64,000 nucleotides of DNA from Patulibacter sp. SYSU D01012 (GTDB taxonomy: Bacteria; Actinomycetota; Thermoleophilia; Solirubrobacterales; Solirubrobacteraceae), in contig NZ_JAFMTB010000002.1 in NCBI RefSeq assembly GCF_017916475.1, positions 1,302,001-1,366,000 on the forward strand, in the 5' to 3' direction. Shown one piece after another: positions 45,163 through 52,381 of this stretch. Position numbers and translations under genes: made by a program. The notes beneath the pieces are model-generated. The model did not search any database and was not told the DNA's origin. It saw nothing but the letters and a program-made list of their open reading frames with translations. Within the stretch, counting starts at the first letter, position 1, and each line of letters opens with the position of its first letter.

Positions 45163-45846
45163 GTGGCGAAGGTCATCCGCACCCCGAAGCTCAGCGCCCC
45201 GATGCCGGCGCTCAAGCCGCGCCTGCGCGGCGTCCTGCACCAGTGGGCCGCGTGCGTCGCCGCCCTGGCCGGCGCGTACCTCGTGCTCTCGGCCCCCAAC
45301 GCCGAGGCGCGCGTCGCGTCCGCGGTCTACGCGGTGTCGATCGTCGGCCTGTTCACGGTCTCCGCGATCTACCACCGGGTCAACTGGACGAAGCCGTCGG
45401 CCCGGCAGTGGATGCGCCGCCTGGACCACTCCATGATCTTCGTGATGGTCGCCGGCACGGTGACCCCGATCGCGGCCCTCGTCCTCGACGGCGCGATGCG
45501 CACCCTGGTGCTCTCCGTCGCCTGGGGCCTGGCCGGCGTCGGCATCACGCTCAAGCTCGCGTGGATCGGCGCGCCGAAGTGGGTCTCCGCCGCGATCTAC
45601 CTCGGCATGGGCTGGGCCGGCATGGCGATCTTCCCCAAGCTGGTCGGCGACCTCGGCATCTGGCCGGCGGTGGGCCTGCTCGGCGGCGGGCTGCTGTACA
45701 CGGTCGGCGCCGTCATCTACGCGACGAAGAAGCCCGACCCGCTGCCGCGGATCTTCGGGTACCACGAGATCTTCCACGCGCTCGTCATCGTCGCGGCGAT
45801 CGCGCACTTCCTCGTCGTCGCGCTCGCCGTCGTTCCCCACGCGTAG
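45163..45846 (+). CDS. Hemolysin III/TrhA (PAQR) family membrane protein
   Basis: Seven-helix membrane protein of the PAQR family; bacterial members are implicated in membrane energetics/fluidity and are named hemolysin III from old work. The 227 residues from the GTG at 45163 carry the family metal-site residues: Ser/His in [10 protein letters not shown] (Ser-x3-His), Asp in [15 protein letters not shown], and the paired histidines in [18 protein letters not shown]. Seven hydrophobic segments are seen. It precedes tRNA-Ser(GCU) on the same strand. Confidence 0.9.
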   Translation: MAKVIRTPKLSAPMPALKPRLRGVLHQWAACVAALAGAYLVLSAPNAEARVASAVYAVSIVGLFTVSAIYHRVNWTKPSARQWMRRLDHSMIFVMVAGTVTPIAALVLDGAMRTLVLSVAWGLAGVGITLKLAWIGAPKWVSAAIYLGMGWAGMAIFPKLVGDLGIWPAVGLLGGGLLYTVGAVIYATKKPDPLPRIFGYHEIFHALVIVAAIAHFLVVALAVVPHA

Positions 45847-45877
45847 GGGGCCGACCGCGATCGCGCGCGCGGGCCGC

Positions 45878-45883
45878 TAGACT
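45878..45883 (+). promoter_or_regulatory. Candidate -10 element (TAGACT) for tRNA-Ser(GCU)
   Basis: Lies 11 bases before the mature tRNA 5' end at 45895. A -35 with usual spacing is not clear. Confidence 0.45.
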
Positions 45884-45894
45884 CGGCCCGGCGC

Positions 45895-45984
45895 GGAGCG
45901 ATGGCCGAGTGGCTTAAGGCGCTCGCCTGCTAAGCGAGTTGGGGGTTGAAAGCTCCCTCCGGGGTTCGAATCCCCGTCGCTCCG
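45895..45984 (+). tRNA. tRNA-Ser (anticodon GCU)
   Basis: GGAGCGATGGCCGAGTGG opens the gene; the acceptor arm pairs with TCGCTCC (45977-45983). The anticodon loop is CTGCTAA (anticodon GCT), the long variable arm is GTTGGGGGTTGAAAGCTCCCTC-like, and the T arm holds GGGTTCGAATCCC. CCA is not encoded. It decodes AGC/AGU. Confidence 0.97.
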
Positions 45985-45990
45985 CCTGAC

Positions 45991-46019
45991 CGAAGCCCCC
46001 GTCCCCGACGGGGGCTTCG
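45991..46019 (+). terminator. Intrinsic-type terminator after tRNA-Ser(GCU)
   Basis: Perfect 13-base stem (45991-46003 with 46007-46019) and a CCC loop, 6 bases after the tRNA. It may also stop the convergent MarR transcript ending at 46043. Confidence 0.85.
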
Positions 46020-46042
46020 TCGCTTCCGGGATCGCAGGACGG

Positions 46043-46465
46043 TCAGGCCGCGGCGGACAGAGCGCGCAGCAGCGCGGCGGCGTCGGTCACGCGGTGGCGC
46101 TCGTCGGCCGGCACGGTCGCCGCGATGACCTCGGCCAGCCGGTCCTCGCGCCGCTCCCCCGCGAGGGCGGCCCGGCCCGCCGCGGTGACGTCGAGCACCG
46201 TCTTGCGGCCGTCGGACGGGTGCGGGCGCCCCGCGACCATGCCCGCGTCGAGCAGGCCGCCGACGGTGCGCGCCATGGACTGCGGCCGCACCCCCGCGGC
46301 GGCGGCGAGCTCGCTCGTCGTCCGCGGCCCCTCCCGGTCGAGGACGCCGAGGGCGGCGAGCTGCGGCAGCGGCACGGCACCCTCCGCCCGCACCGTCCGC
46401 ACCAGCCCCCCGATGGCCAGGCGCAGCTCGTGGGCGAGGGCGGCGGGATCGTCGGGGGCGGCCAT
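46043..46465 (-). CDS. MarR-family transcriptional regulator
   Basis: Dimeric winged-helix repressor of 140 residues. The helix-turn-helix is in TTSELAAAAGVRPQSMARTVGGLLDAG, followed by the wing ...RPHPSDGRKTVLDVTAAGRAAL, the standard DGR(K/R) pattern. The flanking helices supply dimer contacts. It is divergent from an isochorismatase-like hydrolase, and tandem palindromes in the 85-base gap look like its operator. A minus-strand TAGGCT 6 bases before the ATG suggests a short leader. Confidence 0.92.
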   Translation of the reverse strand: MAAPDDPAALAHELRLAIGGLVRTVRAEGAVPLPQLAALGVLDREGPRTTSELAAAAGVRPQSMARTVGGLLDAGMVAGRPHPSDGRKTVLDVTAAGRAALAGERREDRLAEVIAATVPADERHRVTDAAALLRALSAAA

Positions 46466-46495
46466 GCGCCCAGCCTACCGCAGATCGACAGCAAG

Positions 46496-46519
46496 ACTGT
46501 TCAGTTGTGCTGTACAGTT
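46496..46519. promoter_or_regulatory. Candidate MarR operator: two adjacent palindromes overlapping a -10
   Basis: ACTGTTCAGT (46496-46505) and GCTGTACAGT (46510-46519) are two copies of a (A/G)CTGTNCAGT palindrome with centres 14 bases apart. The second contains TACAGT, the same -10 hexamer used before tRNA-Arg, so a bound repressor would block the hydrolase promoter. Confidence 0.55.
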
Positions 46520-46550
46520 GCCGGCGGCCCCATCTGCCCCGAGGAGTCCC

Positions 46551-47126
46551 ATGCCCGTCACCCACCTGACCCCCGAACCCGCGCTCGTCCTCGTCGACCT
46601 GCAGGCCGGCATCACCGCGATGCCCCTCGCCCACCCCGCGGACGGGGTCGTGGCCCGCGCCGCCGCGCTGGCCGCGACCTTCCGGGAACGGCGCCTGCCC
46701 GTCGTGCTCGTCACGGTGGCGTTCTCGCCCGACGGCAGCGACGCGCTGCGCCCGCCCGTGGACGCCGCCCCGCCGGCCGCGTCGCCCGGCCCGGACTTCG
46801 CCGCCCTCCGGCCCGAGCTCGGCGCGACGGACGGCGACCTGCGCATCGTCAAGCGCCAGTGGGACGCGTTCTTCGGGACCGAGCTCGACCTGCAGCTGCG
46901 GCGCCGCGGCGTGCGCAGCGTCGTGCTGGCCGGCATCGCGACGTCGATCGGCGTCGAGAGCACGGCCCGGTCCGCGTACTCGCTCGGGTACGAGGTCGTC
47001 GTCGCGTCGGACGCCGTCACGGACACGCAGCCCCTCGCCCACGCGAACAGCCTGGAGCGGATCTTCCCGCGCCTGGGCCGCGTCGACACGACGGACGCCG
47101 TCCTGGCGGCGCTCGGGCAGGCGTAG
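46551..47126 (+). CDS. Isochorismatase-like hydrolase
   Basis: Cysteine-hydrolase superfamily protein of 191 residues. The Rossmann-like core begins ALVLVDLQAGITAMP with the catalytic Asp, and the Lys is in IVKRQWDAFFGTEL. In place of the catalytic Cys of amidases the motif reads GIATSIGVESTARSAY, with Gly at that point, as in true isochorismatases and some YcaC-like proteins. Substrate is unknown. GAGGAG precedes the ATG. Regulation by the divergent MarR gene is likely. Confidence 0.88.
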   Translation: MPVTHLTPEPALVLVDLQAGITAMPLAHPADGVVARAAALAATFRERRLPVVLVTVAFSPDGSDALRPPVDAAPPAASPGPDFAALRPELGATDGDLRIVKRQWDAFFGTELDLQLRRRGVRSVVLAGIATSIGVESTARSAYSLGYEVVVASDAVTDTQPLAHANSLERIFPRLGRVDTTDAVLAALGQA

Positions 47127-47167
47127 GCCGCCGCCGCAGGCACCGCCCGCCCGGCGGCGCGCCCCGT

Positions 47168-47193
47168 CCGCCCGCGGCACGTGCCGCGGGCGG
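47168..47193. terminator. Perfect 26-base palindrome between convergent genes
   Basis: Arms 47168-47180 and 47181-47193 pair perfectly. It lies between the isochorismatase-like gene (ends 47126) and the DUF427 gene (ends 47203) and can terminate both. Confidence 0.6.
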
Positions 47194-47202
47194 GCGCTCC
47201 CG

Positions 47203-47985
47203 TCAGCCGACGCGGACCTCGACGCCCTCCACGCTGTCGTCGAACGCCCACAGGCCGCGGATCGCCGCCACCCCGGCGAGCGGGAACGGGTAGCTCCAGG
47301 CGACGTCCTGCCGCCCCGCGACCGTCCAGTACGCGGCCTCGCCCTTGTACGGGCACACGGTCCGCAGGCCGGATCCGGGCCCCGCCGGCGCCTGGACGTC
47401 GACGGCCGGAACGTACGCGCGCGGCGGCAGGCCGGTCTCGGCGACCAGGACGGCGTTCGTCGTGCGGGCGACGATCTCGCCGTCGATCAGCACCTCGACG
47501 GGCCGCGACGTCGGGTACGCGTCGACGCGGTGGTACGGGTCGCGCAGGCCGCCCGTCACCTGCTCGTCCTCCACGAACCACGCCTCGACGTGCTGCGGGT
47601 CCAGTGCGGCCAGCCCGCGCAGCCACGGCGCGGCGGGCAGCGGGTCCTCGTACGCCCAGACGGCGTCGGGCACGGTGCGGCCGCCGACGGTCAGGGACCA
47701 GTACGAGGCGTCGCCCTTGAAGGGGCAGTGCGTGCGCGTGTCGGTGCGCTCGAGCGCCTCGACGCGGAAGTCGCCCGTGGGCGCGTAGAGCCGCGGCGGC
47801 AGCCCCGTCTCGTGGAGCAGCTGCGCCGCGACCGTGTCGAGGACGATCGCGCCGCCGACCGACGCGCGCACGCGCAGGCCGTAGGGCTGCAGGAAGAGCC
47901 GGTGCTTCGGGCTCGATCCCTGCAGGTCGAAGTTGAACGCGCCGTCGGTGCGGCCGAGCGGCCCGGTGCCGAGCGTGAGGGTCAT
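47203..47985 (-). CDS. Tandem DUF427 protein
   Basis: 260-residue cytoplasmic protein with two copies of the DUF427 beta-tent domain. The first (about 30-130) has RLYAPTGDFRVEALERTDTRTHCPFKGDASYW and AVWAYEDPLP; the second (about 150-255) repeats the pattern as RAYVPAVDVQA, TVCPYKGEAAYW and VAWSYPFPL. The (H/V)CP(F/Y)KG(D/E)A(S/A)YW motif is diagnostic. Function is unknown. The ATG at 47985 is fixed by the conserved start; the longer open frame upstream is non-coding in character. Confidence 0.9.
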   Translation of the reverse strand: MTLTLGTGPLGRTDGAFNFDLQGSSPKHRLFLQPYGLRVRASVGGAIVLDTVAAQLLHETGLPPRLYAPTGDFRVEALERTDTRTHCPFKGDASYWSLTVGGRTVPDAVWAYEDPLPAAPWLRGLAALDPQHVEAWFVEDEQVTGGLRDPYHRVDAYPTSRPVEVLIDGEIVARTTNAVLVAETGLPPRAYVPAVDVQAPAGPGSGLRTVCPYKGEAAYWTVAGRQDVAWSYPFPLAGVAAIRGLWAFDDSVEGVEVRVG

Positions 47986-48131
47986 GCCCCCAGCGTGGCA
48001 CGGCGGCGGGCGGACGTTGGCGGCCCGGGCGCATCGGGCCGCGCCGGCGGCGGTCGCCGGGAGCGGGGCCGCCGACGTGCGCGCCGGATCGGCGCCCGGC
48101 GAGGGTGCCGGGCGCGGGCCCGGCCGGCGGC

Positions 48132-48575
48132 CTACGCCGCGACCAGGGCCTGCTCGGGGTCGCGGCCCTCGGCCAGGGCCTGGGCGGCGCGCCACTCGGC
48201 GCGGCGGCGCTCGGCGGCGTCGACGGCCTCGCGCAGCAGCATCAGCTCCTGCGTGGGCATCTCGACGAGGGTGTCGTGCCCGGGGGCGGCCGGGCGGGCG
48301 GCCTCGGCGGGGGCCTCGCCGCCGTAGCGGAGGATCAGCGAGATCGCGACGGAGCACAGGACGACGGTCACGAGGTTCGCGACGCCGAGCACCATCGCGC
48401 CGAGGCCGACGAGGTTGACGTACGCGAGGCACAGGTTCGTCAGCGCGCCCATGGCCCAGCCGATCGGGCTCTGGCCGGCCGCGGTGCGGGACCGCGCCAT
48501 GCGGGAGATCTGCGGGAGGTTGGCGCCGAGGCCGAAGACCACGGCGACGGTGGAGAGGACGGAGATCAGGATCAT
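48132..48575 (-). CDS. PQ-loop (MtN3/SWEET-like) membrane protein
   Basis: Small membrane protein of 147 residues with three to four helices. It has the PQ motif in VFGLGANLPQISRMARSRTAAGQSPIGW, close to the pattern of bacterial SemiSWEET sugar transporters, followed by NLCLAYVNLVGLG. The C-terminal 60 residues are a charged helix with LMLLREAVDAAERRRAEW. The ATG at 48575 puts the first helix at the N-terminus. SemiSWEETs work as dimers of three-helix units; sugar transport is a possibility only. Confidence 0.75.
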   Translation of the reverse strand: MILISVLSTVAVVFGLGANLPQISRMARSRTAAGQSPIGWAMGALTNLCLAYVNLVGLGAMVLGVANLVTVVLCSVAISLILRYGGEAPAEAARPAAPGHDTLVEMPTQELMLLREAVDAAERRRAEWRAAQALAEGRDPEQALVAA

Positions 48576-49040
48576 CTGCGGCGTGTCTCTGGGTGGTGAT
48601 GTGCGTGGAGCTGCGCACGGGTCCGTGCCGGCCGCCGTCCGCCCCTCCGTGGATGGCGGACGCGGACGAGCACGCCGACGCCCCCGCGACCGCGACGCGT
48701 TCCGTGCGTCGGCGGTGCGGGGCCGTCCGTCCCTCCGGGCTTCGCCGGTGCTGTGACCGGACGCCGCGCCGCGGAGGGCAGCCCCTGCGCTCATTCCAAG
48801 GTATCGGCGGCGATCCGTCCCGCAAGAGGGGTCGGACGGTGAACCCGGTCACACGCTGACCGCGGTCCGCTTGGCGGATCTCCCCTGTACGGCGCACGAT
48901 CGGCCGGCCACGGCGGTGAATCGGCGGCGCGTCGAGCGGGGCCGGACGCCCCGGTCCGCTTCGCCCGCCGGCCCCGGCGGGCGCTCCCGTGGCCAAGCGC
49001 ACGCAGCCCGCCCTGCATCCGGGCCCGTCCGCGCGACGAG
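48576..49040. other. Gene-free region upstream of tRNA-Arg
   Basis: No supported gene. Frames on either strand are short, arginine-rich or are the reverse translation of the tRNA. Confidence 0.6.
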
Positions 49041-49070
49041 CCGACACGTTTCCGGCCGGCCCGCTACAGT
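49041..49070 (+). promoter_or_regulatory. Promoter of tRNA-Arg(ACG)
   Basis: CCGACA (49041-49046) as -35 and TACAGT (49065-49070) as -10, spaced by 18 bases and ending 11 bases before the tRNA. Confidence 0.6.
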
Positions 49071-49081
49071 TCTCTCTCGTT

Positions 49082-49155
<74 letters not shown>

Positions 49156-49163
49156 CCTTCTAG

Positions 49164-49187
49164 AACCCCCGCGTTTGCGGGGGTTTT
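49164..49187 (+). terminator. Intrinsic terminator after tRNA-Arg
   Basis: AACCCCCGC (49164-49172) pairs with GCGGGGGTT (49177-49185), loop GTTT, followed by TTTT (49184-49187): a textbook terminator. Confidence 0.9.
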
Positions 49188-49572
49188 GTCGTTTCCGGGG
49201 CTGTCGGCCCGAGCGCCCCGGCGGTCGTGGGTACCGAGCGTGGGTACCAAACGCCCCCTTGAGCGCTCCGACTCCGCCTCCTCCGCGTTGCCTCCGCCGG
49301 GTCGACGAGGCGCCCGCCGGCCCGGCCGATGCTGTCCCGCCCTACCCCGGGGTCCCCGGGGGGGAGGGGGCCGGGATCTGGGACTCCTGATCTGCGGCAG
49401 GTTCCCTTTTCTCCCCCTGGCGTCGAGCTTGCTCCTCGCGTTGGCGGCGTCGGGTATGGCGCTGTTCTGCTGAGTGAGCCGGCGTGTCGATGTTTGGCAT
49501 AACGCGTGACCGGACTCGTACGGGCGTCTGCGATGCACGCCCTTAGGCCGTGTGCGTCGTACATTGACGCGC
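49188..49572. other. Left-end region of the element without a clear gene
   Basis: 385 bases with no supported CDS. It contains a short direct repeat GTGGGTACC (about 49228 and 49238). The recombination site, if conventional, would include the tRNA 3' end to the left. Confidence 0.5.
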
Positions 49573-50007
49573 ATGTTTCGTCGCGTTGGCGCCGTCGCGC
49601 TCTCGGTCGTGGGTGCTGCTCTCGCATCGGCGGCGGCCGCTGAGGCGCGGGTGGTGTCGATCCCGTCTGGCGACTTCGGAACTACAGATGCCCTCGAGGT
49701 TGTGGTCCGTCCGCGGTCGGCGCCTCCGGTCGGCTGGCATTACGAACTCGCGTTGCTGATGGACAACGCGGACGAGGACGACGAGGGGTGCGCGTACTAC
49801 GACTCGGTGAACTCGTTCTTCGGCCGGCGGCCGTTCTCGGTCGAGTATTCGCCCGAAGCGGCCGCGCTGACGTCCGGAGCTGCAGAGTGGTGCCTTGGTA
49901 CCGGCCGCGTTGTCCTGTTCCGGCAGAAGAACCGCACGACGTCAGACCGGTACCTGCGCATCGTCGCGAAGTCGCGACAGTTCGTGGTCGTCCCGTCGGA
50001 CTACTGA
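49573..50007 (+). CDS. Small secreted protein of unknown function
   Basis: 144 residues starting MFRRVGAVALSVVGAALASA, a clear signal peptide with cleavage near AEA-RV. The mature part is about 120 residues, rich in beta-type sequence, with two cysteines (in EGCAYYDS and AEWCLGTG) that could form a disulfide. No family recognised. An in-frame GTG at 49552 would add seven residues before the ATG. It is the first gene on the plus strand of the element and converges on a minus-strand operon, overlapping its last gene by 7 bases. Confidence 0.6.
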   Translation: MFRRVGAVALSVVGAALASAAAAEARVVSIPSGDFGTTDALEVVVRPRSAPPVGWHYELALLMDNADEDDEGCAYYDSVNSFFGRRPFSVEYSPEAAALTSGAAEWCLGTGRVVLFRQKNRTTSDRYLRIVAKSRQFVVVPSDY

Positions 50008-50336
50008 CGCGGCTCGCATCCGCGTCGTCGGCGGTCCCGTGGTCCTGGGTCACGGACCCTGCCGCCGCAGGCCGTGACGCGCGGCTCGGGCGGCGGCTTC
50101 GGCGTCGCCGTCTTGACGAGCAGATCGACGAGCGCCTCGGCGCGCTGTCGTCCGCGACGCTCTTCCTCGTCGGCGATTTCGCGTAGCGCCTGGATGGCGT
50201 CACAGCCGGCGCACAGGCCGGCGAGTGCGAGGGCGGGGTCGCGGCCTCGAGGGTAGCCGGGGCGGGGCCTGCGGACGGTAGGTCGTCCGCAGGCGGTGCA
50301 CCGCGGGCCGTCGAACGGATCGTTCACGGCACCCAT
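50001..50336 (-). CDS. Small protein with paired CxxC motifs (zinc-ribbon-like)
   Basis: 111 residues with CTACGRP near residue 13 and CAGCDAI near residue 43, a spacing suited to a zinc ribbon; basic tail after residue 75. The ATG lies 13 bases inside the end of the excisionase-like gene. No family is recognised; zinc binding is inference. It is the last gene of the minus-strand operon 52968-50001. Confidence 0.5.
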   Translation of the reverse strand: MGAVNDPFDGPRCTACGRPTVRRPRPGYPRGRDPALALAGLCAGCDAIQALREIADEEERRGRQRAEALVDLLVKTATPKPPPEPRVTACGGRVRDPGPRDRRRRGCEPRQ

Positions 50337-50548
50337 GCATCGAGTGCCCGCATGGAGAAGAGAAGCCGGCGTCCCATGCGAAAGGCGCCGGGAATTTCTC
50401 CGCGGTTCGCGAGGTCGTAGACCGTGCTCTTCGCCAAGCCGAAGATCTCGGCGACTTGCGCGGCGGTGCAGATGTCGTCGCGGGTGAGTCTCTGTGGCGG
50501 GGCGGACGAGCGTGGCCCGAGGGACCGCGGAGCCGGCTGGCCGGTCAT
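50324..50548 (-). CDS. Excisionase-like helix-turn-helix protein
   Basis: 74-residue DNA-binding protein. The MerR/excisionase-type HTH (HTH_17) is TAAQVAEIFGLAKSTVYDLANRGEIPG followed by AFRMGRRLLFSMRALDAWV, the classical wing and hydrophobic end. Such proteins direct excision or regulate early genes of integrative elements. The ATG at 50548 overlaps the stop of the preceding gene (ATGA), so a longer start inside that gene is rejected. Confidence 0.85.
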   Translation of the reverse strand: MTGQPAPRSLGPRSSAPPQRLTRDDICTAAQVAEIFGLAKSTVYDLANRGEIPGAFRMGRRLLFSMRALDAWVP

Positions 50549-50844
50549 ACGGCCTCCCCCCTGCGCCGCGGCTCCTGGCCGCGTTCTCGGCACCAGCGCT
50601 CGTAGGTTCGATCTACCGCGGCCCGGGTCGCGTCGTCAATCCAGATGGTGGCGCGTCCGTCGGTCCAGTATCCGTCGCGGTTCAGGCGCCAGTTCGGGTT
50701 GAGCCATCGGCTGTCGTGCCGCGCGGCGCCCGGTCGCCGACGCGATGCCGACGACCGACCCTTCTTGCCGTTGACGACAGCGTCGAGCTGCGTCGTGGTG
50801 ACCCCGAGCTTCCTCGCTGCCTCCTCGATCGTGAGCTCCGTCAT
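50545..50844 (-). CDS. Small protein with N-terminal helix-turn-helix
   Basis: 99 residues beginning MTELTIEEAARKLGVTTTQL, a short HTH-like segment, then a basic linker and a C-terminal part with WLNPNWRLNRDGYWTDGRATIWIDD. No named family. It is joined by ATGA overlaps to the helicase/primase gene before it and the excisionase-like gene after it, which suggests a role in replication control or regulation of the element. Confidence 0.6.
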   Translation of the reverse strand: MTELTIEEAARKLGVTTTQLDAVVNGKKGRSSASRRRPGAARHDSRWLNPNWRLNRDGYWTDGRATIWIDDATRAAVDRTYERWCRERGQEPRRRGEAV

Positions 50845-52169
50845 GCGGCTGCCCTCCCGTCGTCCCCGCTATGGGAGGGATGGGAGCTTTGGGAGGAAAG
50901 GGAGCGAAGGGTTGCGGCGTCTTCGTCGGAATCGTCGACGGCGGCCCAGACCTCGGCAGGCCGGCCGCCACCGCCCGGGCGGAACTCCACACTGTCCGCG
51001 AGGCCAGCAGCGCGGAGCTTCTCGAGCGCGTCTTTGATGCGGGCGGCCGGCACGCTGTTGGAGCCGACGACTTCGCGGATCTCGGTGCGCGTCAACACGC
51101 CGGTTCCGCGGCCCTTCGCATCGCGGAGGGCGGCGAGTAGCCGCTCCGCGAGCGGATCGCCGGTCCGCTCCCCGTAGAGCTCCGCCCATGTCGCCGCCGC
51201 GCGGGTCCAGATCGCGAACGCCGCGTTGAGATGAATGTGTCGGACGTGGTCGTCTCGGTCGCCGAGAGCTAGAACGAGCGCGAGTCGTTGAACGTGCGCG
51301 ATGCCCCGCGCCTGTAGCGCGCCGGCGAGAAACGGCCGTTCTGGCGCGAGGCGGTAGTACAGCTCCGCCCACAGGCCGCGAGCGACCGGGTCGAGTTCGA
51401 CGCACCCCACGCTGTGGCCGTGCTCAACCGCAGCCGCCACCTCGGCCGCTGCTTCGTTCCGCCGGTCGCGAGCCAGCAGAGAGCGCGGCGGGCCGAAGGG
51501 TTGCAGCGGCCCGCGACGCACCATGATGGGCAGGAACCGGTTGAGGAACCCGTTCTCGATCGCGTTGCTGTCCGCGACGCGCTGGAGTTCGGTCGGCGTG
51601 ATGTGCCCGACGAGCGACAGATTCGCGCCTTTGACCCGGAGGGGACGCTGCCGCGACATCGACGCCGCCTGGTCGCTGTCCCACAGCTCTCGGACGAGGT
51701 GAGAGAGCGTGGCTCCGTCGCGTCGTGACGAGGCCATCACGCGTCCGAACTCCGGCTCGATGGCCAGCAGCGATCGCCCTGTGACGGGCAATGGCGGTCC
51801 ATCTTCGTCGGGGTCACGCGGTTCGCCGCCGAGCGCGGCCAGGAGCCCTTCGCCGGACACGAGGCCGCCGACGATGCCCTCGTCGCTCCAGGCGGGGAGT
51901 GCTTGGCGAAGGAGTCGGCTCGCGATCCGTTCGGACGCTCCCTTGCCGCTGCCGGTCCCTCCGACGGCGAGCACGAAGAGTCGTGCGGGAGTGTGGTGGC
52001 TGGACCAGTCGCTGTGGGCGTGCGGTCCGACGGCGGCGCCAACGCCGGCCATCAGATGCAGCAGGACGACGGCGGGGTCGGCTTCGGTGTGGGCCGTGAG
52101 GTCCTGGGCGATGCCGCCGAGGACCGTCTGGAAGACCACGTCGGGCAGCGGGGCCGTGGCGGCGGTCAT
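50841..52169 (-). CDS. DUF3987-type replicative helicase/primase-like ATPase
   Basis: 442-residue P-loop ATPase of the kind that serves plasmid/phage replication. Walker A is GGTGSGKG (residues 70-77) and Walker B is in SLLAIEPEFGRVMASS (about 133-148). A sensor-type segment NLSLVGHITPTELQR and NGFLNRFLPIMVRRG follow, as in DUF3987 proteins. The C-terminal part (about 340-415) reads as a winged helix (VLTRTEIREVVGSNSVPAARIKDALEKLRAAG). The tail SSQSSHPSHSG is encoded by G-rich direct repeats. A GGAGG ribosome site lies upstream of the ATG at 52169. No separate primase catalytic domain is seen. Confidence 0.8.
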   Translation of the reverse strand: MTAATAPLPDVVFQTVLGGIAQDLTAHTEADPAVVLLHLMAGVGAAVGPHAHSDWSSHHTPARLFVLAVGGTGSGKGASERIASRLLRQALPAWSDEGIVGGLVSGEGLLAALGGEPRDPDEDGPPLPVTGRSLLAIEPEFGRVMASSRRDGATLSHLVRELWDSDQAASMSRQRPLRVKGANLSLVGHITPTELQRVADSNAIENGFLNRFLPIMVRRGPLQPFGPPRSLLARDRRNEAAAEVAAAVEHGHSVGCVELDPVARGLWAELYYRLAPERPFLAGALQARGIAHVQRLALVLALGDRDDHVRHIHLNAAFAIWTRAAATWAELYGERTGDPLAERLLAALRDAKGRGTGVLTRTEIREVVGSNSVPAARIKDALEKLRAAGLADSVEFRPGGGGRPAEVWAAVDDSDEDAATLRSLSSQSSHPSHSGDDGRAAA

Positions 52170-52381
52170 CGTCCCGCCTCCTTGCGCCTCGGGATGGGGC
52201 GTACTGCGACGACCCGGTCGTGTGCGAAGCGGTCGAGGATGAAGCCGGCGGGCGTCGCCGGGGACGGCACGCGCACCTCGAGCCCTACCGGGGTGCGACG
52301 CGGCGATGCCACGAAGCAGCTGACGGTGCGGTCGCTGCCCCGGCGAAGGGTCTTCAGCACGACCTCGTGCGTCACGTTCAT
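52166..52381 (-). CDS. Small hypothetical protein
   Basis: 71 residues (MNVTHEVVLKTLRRGSDRTV to RPIPRRKEAGR), basic, with a possible beta-barrel-like pattern. ATGA overlaps with both neighbours place it in the replication operon. No family recognised. An open frame extends upstream but only as the antiphase of the next gene. Confidence 0.5.
   Translation of the reverse strand: MNVTHEVVLKTLRRGSDRTVSCFVASPRRTPVGLEVRVPSPATPAGFILDRFAHDRVVAVRPIPRRKEAGR

Noticed and set aside
45930-47180. Minus-strand frame ending GATGIRTPEGAFNPQLA
   Set aside because: Its end is a translation of tRNA-Ser(GCU) and the rest is antiphase to the MarR and hydrolase genes.
49156-49627. Integrase remnant next to tRNA-Arg
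   Set aside because: Neither strand shows the tyrosine recombinase R-HxxR-Y motifs; the frames are Arg/Pro-rich.
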